Source: Flavobacterium chungbukense
Lineage (GTDB): Bacteria; Bacteroidota; Bacteroidia; Flavobacteriales; Flavobacteriaceae
Assembly: GCF_020805785.1 (NCBI RefSeq)
Contig: NZ_JAJGZV010000002.1
Span: forward strand, 1 to 64,000
Direction of reading: 5' to 3'
Length of the DNA stretch: 64,000 bases
Shown here: piece after piece, positions 54,285 through 63,593 of the stretch
Layout of the letters: each line of letters opens with the position of its first letter
How positions within the stretch are numbered: the stretch's first letter is position 1
Program-made: the position numbers and the translations under genes
Notes under the pieces: generated by a model
Database searches by the model: none
The model's input: the letters and a program-made list of their open reading frames with translations, nothing else
Told to the model about the DNA's origin: nothing

Positions 54285-57200
54285 TTACATCTTTTCAATA
54301 CTAGGAGGGATAAATTTATACATCACGGGCGTTACAATCCGTGATAATATTGTAGAACTGATTAAACCGCCAATTAACACAATTGCCAATGGTGCGATCA
54401 AGGGATTTGAGTTTAATGCAATCGGAATCAAACCGCAAATTGCAGTAATTGAAGTCAGCACTACAGGCAGAAAACGTGTTTCTCCTGCAATTGAAATAGC
54501 TTCATCGATCGAATGTCCTTCCTGCCTTAACTGATTGGTAAAATCTACTAGCAGCAAAGAATTCTTTACCTGAATTCCCGAAAGACCTATAAAACCGATT
54601 ATAGCAACCAAAGACATCGGACTTCCATTGAGAAGCAACAATAACACACCACCTAAAATCCCTAGCGGTATGATAGATAATACAATAATAATTCCTTTAA
54701 AAGTTTTAAACTGCAGCAGTAAAACTGCAACAAACAGAAAGGTACTCAAAATAATTACTGCCAAAAAGTTACCACCCAGCGCATCGCCTTCCGATTCTTT
54801 CTCACCCGATAATTTGTAATAATATCCTTTTGGCATTTTCAATTGATCCAGTTTTGGAACAATGTGCGTCAATAAATCATTGGCATAATACCCTTTTGCC
54901 GATAAAGCGGTTACTTTTGAAAAGCGTGATTTATTAAAATGATTAATTGCAGTTGGAGAAGTTTCAAACGAAATTTCAGCAATCTGGTTCAGTGCAATCG
55001 GGGTTCCCTGAAGGTTATTTACGTACAGGTTTTTCAAAGCATCGAGGTTCGAAAATTTATCTCGGGGCAATGTCAGCGTAACATTTCTGGCATCTCCCCT
55101 GTCATCTATATAATCGCCAACTGTTAATCCTGCTACCGAAAGACGGATTACCTTATCTACATCGCTGGTCAATACGCCCAATGTTCTGGCTTTTTCTTTA
55201 TTGATTTTGACTTTAACATCTGTTTTATAAGTATTCAGCTCATTGTTGATATACACGGTTCCTTCCTGATTTCTAAGAATAGTCTCTACCTGTGAAGAAA
55301 GCTTACGTAACACTTCCTGATCTTCACCAAATAATCTTACGACAATATTAGCTTCTAATGGTGTTCCCTGTTCAAAATCTTTTACCTCTACCTTTGCATA
55401 AGGCATTGTTTTGAATTTATTTCGAAGTTGTTCAATCAAAGCTGTTTTTTCTGATGGTTTTGCTTCATCTTCGAGCTGGACAAAAATCTGGGCAAAATCG
55501 GGTTTTCTGTCCTGGGGATGCACATTGTAATATATCTGCGGATTTCCTTTACCAACGTTCGAAGTGTAATACACAATTTCCTTATGATTTTTAAGCTCTG
55601 CTTCTACAATTTTGGTCACACGGTCACTTTCTGAAATATTGGCCTGAAGGGGCATTTTTATATTGATCAGAAACATCGGTTTTTCTGAAGTTGGAAATAA
55701 TTTAAAACCCGTTACTTTAAACAATCCAAAAGCAGTGATGCTTAAAACTATAGAAATAGCAATAGTTGTTCTAGGATATTTTAATGCTTTGGGCATAATA
55801 TCGCGATACGCTCTGGTCAGGAATTTTTGCAGATACTGAAGAAAAATATTTCCTCCCGCATGATCGTGCGTTTTTAAAAATCGGCTTCCTAAAAACGGCA
55901 CCAAAGTCAAAGCGACAATCATCGATGCCAGTACACTGGTAATAACTGCCATTGGAAGACTTCTGATAAATTCTCCCGAAACATCCGGCAGGAAAGCAAG
56001 CGGTAAAAAAGCAATTACAAGTGTTGCGGTACATCCTACTACTGCAATTCCGATTTGTTTGGTACCTTTAAGGACTGCATCCATTTTAGAATGTCCTTCT
56101 CGCAGCCATCGCTCTATGTTTTCGACTACCACAATACTGTCATCCACCAACAATCCTAAAGCTACCACAAGACCAACAATACTTAACTGATTTAAAGAAA
56201 AGCCAAAAGCATTCATTGCAATTAATCCTAATGCGAGGGATAACGGAATGGAAATCATCACAATTCCCGAAGCTCTTAAACCTAATGGAAGCAGAGTAAC
56301 AATTACCAAAACAATTGCCAGTGTAAAATCAAAACCTAAATGCCCCAAACGCTGCGATACCATATTCGCCTGATCGAAGTTTTTTACTAATTTGATGTTT
56401 GACGGTAATTCTTTAGAAAATTCATCTACAATTGGTAGGAATTCTTTCTGCACATCTGTAATGTTTACATTGTCTTTCATACCAGCTGTAACCAGTACAC
56501 ATCTGTGTCCGTTGATGCGGGTAATATGATCGACAACCTGCGACTTGTAGCCTACTTCGGCTACATCTTTCATATAGATTATTTTACCGTTAGCATTGTA
56601 AATTACTGTATTGGATACATCGTCCGCATTTTTAAATTTACCGCTAGTTTTTACATTAAATACTTTACTGCCTAAATCAATGCTTCCTCCTGGAATATCG
56701 GCCGCTTCGCTCTGCAGGCTTGCCATGACTACATTTAACGGAATTTTTAATTGGGCCAACTTTTCAAGCTGTAAATCAATACGAATTTCCTGCTCGGGAA
56801 TTCCAGCATATTTTACATCTTTCAGATTGGTAATTTTCTCAATTTTAGATTTAAGTTTATCCGCTTCATCGCGAAGTTTTTTGTCTGATGCATTTTCTGA
56901 AATCAACGCTATCTGAAGGATTTTCACATCAGAAGAAGCAATTTTTTCGGTTTTTATCTGATAAATGTCTTTTGGAAGTTCGCTGCTTTTAAGCGCATTC
57001 ATTTCCGTAGAAATCTCCCGATATTTATTATCAACATCAACTCCGTATTTAAATTTTACCTGAAAAGCAGCAACACCATCTTCTACTGTGGTTAATATTT
57101 TTTCGATGTTTTCGAGTCCGTAAATTTTATTCTCGATTGGTTTTACAACCTGCTCTTCCATATCCTTCGGACTTGTGCCGGGATAAATTACCGTAATTAA

Positions 57201-57335
57201 ATATTGCGGTGGATGCGTTGAAGGATCTTCCGCCCTGGGCATGGTAAACAACGTAAGATACCCTACCACAGCAACCAGCAGAAATATAATCAGCGTAAAC
57301 TGATAATTTTTAACAGCAAAGTTTGTTATTTTCAT
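54285..57335 (-). CDS. RND-family efflux permease
   Basis: The 1016-residue protein has the RND layout of twelve membrane helices and two large periplasmic loops. It begins MKITNFAVKNYQFTLIIF. Landmarks are YPGTSPKDMEEQVVKPIEN, GLLVDDSIVVVENIERWL (the charged helix-4 Asp pair used for proton transfer), and FIGLSGIQVKNSLLLVDF (helix-10 region). It works with the adaptor and TolC-like protein encoded just upstream and spans the inner membrane. The substrate is unknown, but the family exports drugs or lipophilic compounds. Confidence 0.95.
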   Translation of the reverse strand: MKITNFAVKNYQFTLIIFLLVAVVGYLTLFTMPRAEDPSTHPPQYLITVIYPGTSPKDMEEQVVKPIENKIYGLENIEKILTTVEDGVAAFQVKFKYGVDVDNKYREISTEMNALKSSELPKDIYQIKTEKIASSDVKILQIALISENASDKKLRDEADKLKSKIEKITNLKDVKYAGIPEQEIRIDLQLEKLAQLKIPLNVVMASLQSEAADIPGGSIDLGSKVFNVKTSGKFKNADDVSNTVIYNANGKIIYMKDVAEVGYKSQVVDHITRINGHRCVLVTAGMKDNVNITDVQKEFLPIVDEFSKELPSNIKLVKNFDQANMVSQRLGHLGFDFTLAIVLVIVTLLPLGLRASGIVMISIPLSLALGLIAMNAFGFSLNQLSIVGLVVALGLLVDDSIVVVENIERWLREGHSKMDAVLKGTKQIGIAVVGCTATLVIAFLPLAFLPDVSGEFIRSLPMAVITSVLASMIVALTLVPFLGSRFLKTHDHAGGNIFLQYLQKFLTRAYRDIMPKALKYPRTTIAISIVLSITAFGLFKVTGFKLFPTSEKPMFLINIKMPLQANISESDRVTKIVEAELKNHKEIVYYTSNVGKGNPQIYYNVHPQDRKPDFAQIFVQLEDEAKPSEKTALIEQLRNKFKTMPYAKVEVKDFEQGTPLEANIVVRLFGEDQEVLRKLSSQVETILRNQEGTVYINNELNTYKTDVKVKINKEKARTLGVLTSDVDKVIRLSVAGLTVGDYIDDRGDARNVTLTLPRDKFSNLDALKNLYVNNLQGTPIALNQIAEISFETSPTAINHFNKSRFSKVTALSAKGYYANDLLTHIVPKLDQLKMPKGYYYKLSGEKESEGDALGGNFLAVIILSTFLFVAVLLLQFKTFKGIIIVLSIIPLGILGGVLLLLLNGSPMSLVAIIGFIGLSGIQVKNSLLLVDFTNQLRQEGHSIDEAISIAGETRFLPVVLTSITAICGLIPIALNSNPLIAPLAIVLIGGLISSTILSRIVTPVMYKFIPPSIEKM

Positions 57336-57343
57336 AATACTGA

Positions 57344-58429
57344 TTATTTAATGATCTTGATAGTTGATTGTTCGTTGAGATAAGCACTGTTTGAGATCAC
57401 AATCTGATCTGTTTTCTGAATACCTTCTTTTATGAATACTTTATTGTTCTCAAATTTATTAATGGTCACCGGTTGGCGTTTTACTTTGTTGTTTTCCACA
57501 ATAAAAACAAACGCTTTGTTTCCGTCAGCTTCAATAAGCGAATTGTACGGAATGATGATGAAATCTTCTGATTGTTCTGCCTTTATTTCGGCTTTTCCAA
57601 ACATTCCCACCGCTGGTTTACTTTTTTTAAGGCTCAGTTTTAATTCGACTTGAAAGGAGCCCAATGCCGCATCTGCCGCCTGCGATTTTCTAAAAATAAA
57701 GGCATCGAATTTTTCATCAGGATATCCGTCAAGCGTTACAGTGGCTTTCTGCCCTACTTTTACCGCGGCCCATTCTTTGTCTGTCAATCCTACTTTTAGC
57801 AGATAATTATTGTTTTGGCTGGTTTCATTTATAGCCAGAATTGGCGATCCTGCGCCAACTACTTCTCCTTCGTTTGCTATTTTTTTCGAAACAAAACCAT
57901 CTGCAGCAGCATAAATTTTAGAATAACGTGCATTAAAAGCCACTGCATCTTTCTGCTTTTTAGCAATGTCAAGACCCGTTTTGGTATTCTGAAGCTGTTC
58001 TAATGTATACACACTGTCTTTGTACAAATTGCTTGCTCGTTTATAATCACGCTCGTACTTTTTTAGATTTAAATCTGTTTGGTTCAATCCGGCATTTATC
58101 TCTGTTTCGTCTAATGATGCCAAAAGCTGTCCTTTCTTAAAAAACTGGCCTTCTTCAACATAAATACGACTAATGAGCCCTCCTATTTTAAATCCGTAAT
58201 TGGCCTGATTTTCTGTTGTTACTAAACCTGATGCGCTTATGGTATTGTTAAGAGCAAAAGATTCGACCGGAGCTGTTTTAATAGGGATAACATCTGCGCT
58301 TTCGAAGGGCGAATTTTCCTTTTTTTCTTCTTTACAGGCGTAAAAAAGCGTTAAAGCAAGCAATATAATCAACCCTTTTTTGGAGGCTGCGATATGTTTT
58401 TTTAGATATTTGTGAATCGTTAATTTCAT
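57344..58429 (-). CDS. RND efflux periplasmic adaptor (lipoprotein)
   Basis: The 361-residue membrane-fusion protein has a lipoprotein signal (LFYAC, Cys32). The lipoyl/barrel parts are visible as GLVTTENQANYGFKIGGLIS and AADGFVSKKIANEGEVVGAG, split by a coiled-coil hairpin (ETEINAGLNQTDLNLKKYER). The C-terminal part ends EQSTIKIIK. It is 8 bp from the permease gene. It links the permease and the outer channel. Confidence 0.93.
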   Translation of the reverse strand: MKLTIHKYLKKHIAASKKGLIILLALTLFYACKEEKKENSPFESADVIPIKTAPVESFALNNTISASGLVTTENQANYGFKIGGLISRIYVEEGQFFKKGQLLASLDETEINAGLNQTDLNLKKYERDYKRASNLYKDSVYTLEQLQNTKTGLDIAKKQKDAVAFNARYSKIYAAADGFVSKKIANEGEVVGAGSPILAINETSQNNNYLLKVGLTDKEWAAVKVGQKATVTLDGYPDEKFDAFIFRKSQAADAALGSFQVELKLSLKKSKPAVGMFGKAEIKAEQSEDFIIIPYNSLIEADGNKAFVFIVENNKVKRQPVTINKFENNKVFIKEGIQKTDQIVISNSAYLNEQSTIKIIK

Positions 58430-58440
58430 GTTTTTTATTT

Positions 58441-59772
58441 TTAGTTAAAAGTAAAAGTGGCGTTGGCTCTTTCTAATTCTGCAAAAGCAATCCAGGAGTT
58501 ATAAAGCGAAATATTAGTGTTAAGCTGCGCATTTACCCATTGGTTCTGTGCATCCAGCAGTTCTATATATATTGCCTGACCTTCCTTGTATAATTTGGTA
58601 ATGTCGTCATTGTATTTTTTGGCCGACTGTTTTTGATTTTTATCAGCATTGAATTGCTCTAAAGCCGATTTTAGATTGTTCTGTGAAACCTGAAACTGAA
58701 GCAGTAACTGCTGTTTTACATTATCAGTTTGCGAGATGATTTTTTTACTGTCTTCTTCAACTTGTTTCAGCTTCCATTTGTTTTTGTTTCCCGAAAAAAT
58801 ATTCCACTCCAGCCCCACTCCAGCAAAATAATAACGTGAGTTTTTATCTGCTTCAAAATCAAAATCCTGAATTCCGAAATCGGCAAAGCCATTTACTTTT
58901 GGCAGCCAGTAGGATTTGTTTAGTTTGCTTATATTTTCGTTTATTTCTTTTGCCTGAGTGAGCTTTTGCAACTCCTCTCTATTTTGTGTATTTTCTGCCA
59001 TAGCTCCGATAGGCGGAACATCATTTTCCTCTATTTCTATAGTAGCATCAAGTTTTTGATTCAATAAAAAATTAAAATAGGATCTGGCATTATTACTGGT
59101 TTGTCGGGCGGTTTCTAAATTGGCCTGAATGCGGATTACCTCATTATCACTTCGTAAAACGGCAGTTCGGTTTATTTTTTCATTTTTAAATAAAGCCTGA
59201 TTTACCCTTTGGTTTTCTTTTACCAAAGCCAGGGCATCTTCATAAATCTTAATTCCTTCAACCGACTGCAGGTATTTGTAATAGGCAATTTTAATTTCCT
59301 TTACCAACTCTCTTTGGTAGATTTCGAGTTCTATTTTTTGAAGCGTCATCTGCTGATTTTTTATTCTTTTATTATAAATAATTTCAAAATTCAGCAATGG
59401 CATCGTGGTATGAATTTTAGCATCATAAAAATTATCCGGATTTATCAAGACCGACTGATTTTCTAACATTGGAAAAGCGTTAGAATTGGTAATCTGATTT
59501 AAAGTACTATAAACCGGATTCAGCATATCTCCAATCGGAATATCGATTGTCCTTCCGCCTTCTGCTTTGGTGTAACTTCCGTTTAGGGAAACTGTTGGAT
59601 AAAATAAAGCTCGTGCTTCTTTTAAGGCATACATGCTTTTATTAATGTCAAAATTATGCTGCCTGATTACTTCGTTATTTTTTAAGCCGGTCTTTATATA
59701 AGTTTCCAGCTTGTTCTGTGCATACCCTAAATATCCTAGACAGAGTATTGCAAAAGTTAGTTTAATTTTCAT
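58441..59772 (-). CDS. TolC-family outer-membrane efflux protein
   Basis: The 443-residue protein has a signal peptide (cleavage after GYAQ, residue 19) and the duplicated helical/strand pattern of TolC proteins (YPTVSLNGSYTKAEGG, FEIIYNKRIKNQQM, LQFQVSQNNLKSALEQF). It ends FAELERANATFTFN. It is the first gene of the efflux operon, 11 bp before the adaptor gene. A TetR-type operator lies between it and the regulator gene. Confidence 0.92.
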   Translation of the reverse strand: MKIKLTFAILCLGYLGYAQNKLETYIKTGLKNNEVIRQHNFDINKSMYALKEARALFYPTVSLNGSYTKAEGGRTIDIPIGDMLNPVYSTLNQITNSNAFPMLENQSVLINPDNFYDAKIHTTMPLLNFEIIYNKRIKNQQMTLQKIELEIYQRELVKEIKIAYYKYLQSVEGIKIYEDALALVKENQRVNQALFKNEKINRTAVLRSDNEVIRIQANLETARQTSNNARSYFNFLLNQKLDATIEIEENDVPPIGAMAENTQNREELQKLTQAKEINENISKLNKSYWLPKVNGFADFGIQDFDFEADKNSRYYFAGVGLEWNIFSGNKNKWKLKQVEEDSKKIISQTDNVKQQLLLQFQVSQNNLKSALEQFNADKNQKQSAKKYNDDITKLYKEGQAIYIELLDAQNQWVNAQLNTNISLYNSWIAFAELERANATFTFN

Positions 59773-59794
59773 TTATTGTACATTGTTTATTATT

Positions 59795-59807
59795 TGAACA
59801 CTGTTCA
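59795..59807. promoter_or_regulatory. candidate TetR operator in front of the efflux operon
   Basis: TGAACACTGTTCA is a perfect 13-bp palindrome 23 bp before the TolC-like start. An almost identical site (TGAACGCTGTTCA) precedes the regulator gene at 60494. Confidence 0.65.
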
Positions 59808-59828
59808 TTTTTTTGAGCAAAAAAATTT

Positions 59829-60446
59829 TTAAAGCTTTTCTATCATTTTTAAATATTCATTGTATCCGTCATACAAAATGGTATCGGGATTCGTAAAATT
59901 TACATTTTTAATTCTCTGGTGAATTTCTAGACAGCACATACCATGTACCAAACTCCAAACCATAAATGCCAACGGCTCTACATTATGGCCTTTAAAATAA
60001 CCTTTGTTAATACATTCTTCAATAGTTTTTTTAACTAATCCAAATGCTGTACATCCTTCGTCCCAATCTTCATTCTCGGAGTCTTTCAGGAATTCTATTG
60101 GAGCTTTTAGATTAAACATCAAATCGTACATTTCAGAATTTTCGATCGCAAATTTGATATAGGCAAATCCCATTTTCTTTAATCTTTCCTTCGGATCTTC
60201 TATAGTATATAACTCCATAAAATAACTATCTAATTCCTGAAAACCTATTGTATGAAGATCATGAAGAATATCATTTTTATCTTTAAAATAAACATAAACA
60301 GTGCCTACACTGTAGTTAATTTCTTCAGCAATGTTTCGTATGGTAGTATGTTCAATTCCTTTTTCAACAAAAAGCTTTTTAGCACCTTTTAATATCAGGG
60401 CTTTTAAAGCTTCTTTTTCTTTTGCTTTTCTATCAATTGTACTCAT
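59829..60446 (-). CDS. TetR/AcrR-family repressor of the efflux operon
   Basis: The 205-residue protein has an N-terminal helix-turn-helix (TIRNIAEEINYSVGTVYVYF, about residues 36-55) and a helical ligand-binding C-terminal part. It is 56 bp upstream of the TolC-like gene on the same strand. Matching palindromes lie before both, so it very likely represses the operon and itself. The inducer is unknown, probably an efflux substrate. Confidence 0.92.
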   Translation of the reverse strand: MSTIDRKAKEKEALKALILKGAKKLFVEKGIEHTTIRNIAEEINYSVGTVYVYFKDKNDILHDLHTIGFQELDSYFMELYTIEDPKERLKKMGFAYIKFAIENSEMYDLMFNLKAPIEFLKDSENEDWDEGCTAFGLVKKTIEECINKGYFKGHNVEPLAFMVWSLVHGMCCLEIHQRIKNVNFTNPDTILYDGYNEYLKMIEKL

Positions 60447-60490
60447 ACTTATTTTTATTCAAGACTTACTGCAGACAAAGATATAAAATA

Positions 60491-60509
60491 AAATGAACGC
60501 TGTTCATTT
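60491..60509. promoter_or_regulatory. candidate TetR operator in front of the regulator gene
   Basis: AAATGAACGCTGTTCATTT is palindromic apart from one position in the core and matches the site at 59795. It lies 45-63 bp before the regulator start. Confidence 0.65.
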
Positions 60510-60537
60510 TATTATTCAATTAAATATTTTATACCAA

Positions 60538-61305
60538 TTAAGATTGCAATCTGGCCGTAATACCTTTATGATTCAATAACTTGTAAGCTAACTTTGGTAA
60601 AAATCTATGTAACAGATAAATCGCTTTTGTATCGCCAACACGAATAGTGTACGTATTGTTTTTTAATCCTTTTATCAAAGCATCAATTAACACATCTGGT
60701 GTTATCGATTTACCTTCCATTCCCTCGGACATATTTGTTTTTACCAACGGCGGCAATAATTCAAATATTTTTATTCTGCTTCCAATTATCTGTAAATGAT
60801 CTCGTAATGCTTCTGTATAAAAACGTACCGCAGCTTTTGATGCTGAATAAGTCGGTACAAGATTAGACGGCGTGTAACTCAATATCGATGATGTATTTAT
60901 AATAGCTGCTTCTTTTCTGCTTTTAAGCATATCCAGAAAAAGATCATTTAAGAGAATAACTCCTAAGTAGTTAGTATTAATTTCTATGGCAGCTTTTTCA
61001 AAATGTTTTGAATTACTGAAACCTAAATTATCCTGGCCATTCATAATTCCAGCATTGTTATAAAGTATATCGATACCACCCATTTCATTAATTTGGTTGT
61101 ACAAAGCAACCGCGGCTTCCTGGCTGGACGCATCACTTTTAATGGTCGTAATGGATGGATACATTTTTTTGGCAAGATCCAATTTTTTCTGATCTCTTCC
61201 TGTAATAATTACTTTAGCACCTTCTGTAATAAACTGTTTTGCAGCCTCTAATCCGATTCCGGCAGATCCACCTGTAATCAAAATTGTTTTACCTTTTAAT
61301 TCCAT
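60538..61305 (-). CDS. SDR-family oxidoreductase (DltE-like)
   Basis: The 255-residue product starts at MELKGKTILITGG. The longer start at 61359 would cover the operator region and is rejected. It has TGGSAGIGLEAAK at the cofactor site, NNAGIMNGQ, and the catalytic YSASKAAVRFY. It resembles the DltE subgroup of SDRs. The divergent HxlR gene and two palindromes between them indicate direct regulation. The substrate is unknown. Confidence 0.88.
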   Translation of the reverse strand: MELKGKTILITGGSAGIGLEAAKQFITEGAKVIITGRDQKKLDLAKKMYPSITTIKSDASSQEAAVALYNQINEMGGIDILYNNAGIMNGQDNLGFSNSKHFEKAAIEINTNYLGVILLNDLFLDMLKSRKEAAIINTSSILSYTPSNLVPTYSASKAAVRFYTEALRDHLQIIGSRIKIFELLPPLVKTNMSEGMEGKSITPDVLIDALIKGLKNNTYTIRVGDTKAIYLLHRFLPKLAYKLLNHKGITARLQS

Positions 61306-61337
61306 AATTTTTCTATTTAGTTTATTATTTCTATATT

Positions 61338-61391
61338 TGCTTGCAAAATGCAAGTGCAAATATAAATATATTTACTTGCAAAAAGCAAGTG
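61338..61391. promoter_or_regulatory. paired palindromic operators between SDR and HxlR genes
   Basis: Two near-identical palindromes, CTTGC-AAAAT-GCAAG (61340-61354) and ACTTGC-AAAAA-GCAAGT (61374-61390), have centres 35 bp apart. They occupy the shared divergent promoter region. They are the obvious binding sites for the HxlR regulator encoded at 61408. Confidence 0.7.
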
Positions 61392-61407
61392 ATTTAAAAT
61401 TTATTTT

Positions 61408-61821
61408 ATGAAAACTCAAAAAAAGAGATCAGACTGCCCGGTAAGTTTTTCACTTGAAGCCTTTGGTGACAAGTGGTCGCTGTTGATTGTGAGAGATTTA
61501 ATGCTTAAAAAAAAATGTACCTATGGCGAATTGGCAAAATCTGATGAGAAGATCGCAACTAACATTTTGGCTGCTCGACTGCTCTCGTTAGAAGAAAACG
61601 GAATTATTCAGAAACTGGAGCATCCCGACAGTAAAGCCAAAGTATTATATCAATTGACACAGAAAGGAATGGATTTAATTCCAATAATTGTTGAAATTAA
61701 TCTTTGGGCAGAAAAGTATACCGACATTCCTGAAAAAAGAAAGGAATTGCTGGCACAGATGAATGCTGACAAGGAAGGATTTATTAAAAATGCTTTAAAA
61801 GAACTTGAATTAAATCTATAG
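61408..61821 (+). CDS. HxlR-family winged-helix regulator
   Basis: The 137-residue protein has the HxlR core: RSDCPVSFSLEAFGDKWSLL with the early Cys, IVRDLMLKKKCTYGELAKS, ATNILAARLLSLEENGIIQK and a C-terminal extension. Divergent from the SDR gene and flanked by two palindromes, it probably controls that gene and itself. The Cys suggests thiol or electrophile sensing. Confidence 0.92.
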   Translation: MKTQKKRSDCPVSFSLEAFGDKWSLLIVRDLMLKKKCTYGELAKSDEKIATNILAARLLSLEENGIIQKLEHPDSKAKVLYQLTQKGMDLIPIIVEINLWAEKYTDIPEKRKELLAQMNADKEGFIKNALKELELNL

Positions 61822-62529
61822 TATATATTACATAGTTGCTGCTTTTTTTGCCACAATAAATTTGAGCTGGAATGTGCATGACAAAACACGCCCCCGCAGA
61901 TGTAGAACTGTCTCCAATTTTGTCACACAAGCTAAGGCGGTTTTAATAAAAGAGGTTAGCGATTTGTTTTTTGAAGCTGCATTTCCCTTAATCCCCAACA
62001 GGACATCTAAACCAAATTTACAAAGCCAATGAAAGACAGATAACTACATATAATAAGCCAATTTCTTCAAATCATCCAAAAAAGATGTTGTAATTTGTCC
62101 TGTCCCCGTCACAAATCCAAATGGCGCCAATTGAAGACAATTGGCGCCATTTTTTATTTATGCTATTAAACCAAAGTAGCTTTGATTCATTTTTTCTTTT
62201 ATTTTTTTTTAAAAATCAAAACCAAAAATGTATTTATAAGAAATGTAACACATTTTTTTCAAGTTGATCATTCGATTACTTAACAGGATTCGATCACCTT
62301 ATATGATCTAAATCAAGATTAACACTTCTTAAATCGTACTAAACTAATTTTCATTTAATTACTCCATGAATAATTTTAGAAATTGGCTTATATTCTCATT
62401 GCCCTCTCACCTATTTCACTTATTGATTGCTAATCAAATGTTGCCAATAGTTGATTTATTCCTTGTTTAGATGAAGATAATTTAGTTAATTTAAAAAAGT
62501 GGAAATAAATTTAAAAAAATTTTCAACTA
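61822..62529. other. intergenic region opening the second ATPase cassette
   Basis: It contains a full structured element (61990-62156), the conserved block ACTTAACAGGATTCGATCAC (62278-62297) and the ATPase leader. Nothing else was seen. Confidence 0.6.
61990..62156 (+). repeat. structured element, copy 7
   Basis: It starts ATCCCCAACAGGACATCTAA, core ACATATAATAAGCCAATTTC, return TTTGTCCTGTCCCCGTCAC, and hairpin GGCGCCAATTG-AAGA-CAATTGGCGCC (62123-62148) plus a T-run. ACAGGACA and TGTCCTGT pair. Here the body is intact, unlike the hairpin-only counterpart at 23.79 kb. Confidence 0.75.
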
Positions 62530-63075
62530 ATGAAAAAAGACAATTTTTATATTATTACTGGCGGTCCTGGAGTTGGTAAGACAACTTTAATAGATGAACT
62601 GGCCAAGTATAATTTTCAAGTAGTTCAAGAAGATGCTCGAAAAATAATTAAGCAGCAACATACAGTTAGCGGTGAAGGATTGCCATGGAAAAATAAAGAG
62701 CTGTTTGCAGAATTAATGTTTAATTCTTCTGTGAGAAGTTATGATGAAGTAGATTTAGAAGGTTCCATGCCCATTTTCTTTGATAGAGGAATTTTAGATT
62801 CAATTTGTTATATGAAAATGGAAAACATTCCAATATCAAAAGAGAAAAACGAGATATCAAAAAAGTATACCTATAACAAAAAAGTTTTTATACTGCCGCC
62901 TTGGAAAGAAATTTATAAAACCGATGATGAAAGGAAGCAGAGCTGGGATGAAGCTCAATCAACATTTACAAAAATGAAAGAAATATATTCAGAATACGGC
63001 TACAAAGTTATTGAGATTCCAAAAATAAAGATAAGGGAAAGAGTGGATTTTCTTTTGAACGAAATAAATAGATGA
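62530..63075 (+). CDS. AAA-family ATPase / NadR-kinase-like P-loop protein, copy 2
   Basis: This 181-residue paralogue of the gene at 24201 differs at seven positions that I can count (Gln30, His44, Phe59, Ser66, Thr114-region Thr, Ser for Leu in the AQ-x-TF segment, and Ile for Val in EIPKI). The Walker A motif GGPGVGKTT and FFDRGILDS are unchanged. Differences are few and conservative, so both copies are probably functional. It is again a lone gene between structured elements. Confidence 0.85.
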   Translation: MKKDNFYIITGGPGVGKTTLIDELAKYNFQVVQEDARKIIKQQHTVSGEGLPWKNKELFAELMFNSSVRSYDEVDLEGSMPIFFDRGILDSICYMKMENIPISKEKNEISKKYTYNKKVFILPPWKEIYKTDDERKQSWDEAQSTFTKMKEIYSEYGYKVIEIPKIKIRERVDFLLNEINR

Positions 63076-63324
63076 CATCTGGAGTTTGAAATATTTTCTC
63101 TTTGTCTTTATACAACGCTGCACTTTGAGACTGGGGCTTGACACTTTTACAAGCAAAAAACTAATGTGAATGTAAAATAAATTTTAGCCTTCAACCATGA
63201 AATTTTTACTGCAATATCTAAGGAAGACTTATTTAAGCAAATAAATTATCATTATGTTAAAAAAGGGTTTCGTAAACCAAATAGATTTATTTTAAAATCC
63301 CAGCCAATAAGCAATAGAGCCAAA

Positions 63325-63392
63325 TAAAGACAATTCTACCTTAAGCATAACAATCTTTTCAGATCCTCCAAATATTTGAAGAATTGTATTTT
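63325..63392 (+). repeat. upstream module A, copy 5
   Basis: ACAATTCT and AGAATTGT pair, flanking CTTAAGCATAAC and CAGATCCTCC. Nearly the same as copy 2 because it is part of the duplicated cassette. Confidence 0.6.
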
Positions 63393-63424
63393 AGTATACA
63401 GCCATAAAACAACCTATTTTTTAC

Positions 63425-63593
63425 ATCAATCCCCAACAGGACATCTAAACCAAATTTACAAAGCCAATGGAAGACAGACATTACATATGGTATGCCAATT
63501 TCTTCAAATCATCCAAAAAAGATGTTGTAATTTGTCCCGTTGAGGTCACAAAGCCAAATGGCGCCAATTGAAGACAATTGACGCCATTTTCTT
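63425..63593 (+). repeat. structured element, copy 8
   Basis: It starts ATCAATCCCCAACAGGACAT and returns as TTTGTCCCGTTGAGGTCAC. The hairpin is GGCGCCAATTG-AAGA-CAATTGACGCC (63560-63585), where one C-G pair has become a C-A mismatch. A T-rich tract interrupted by C follows. Confidence 0.72.

Larger units (their letters stand above)
62115..63592 (+). repeat. duplicated hairpin-to-hairpin unit carrying an AAA ATPase, copy 2
   Basis: This is the second copy of the unit at 23783-25262. It is nearly the same length, in the same orientation, with the leader, gene, downstream region, module A and element conserved. Scattered substitutions show it is not a very recent copy. Confidence 0.8.
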
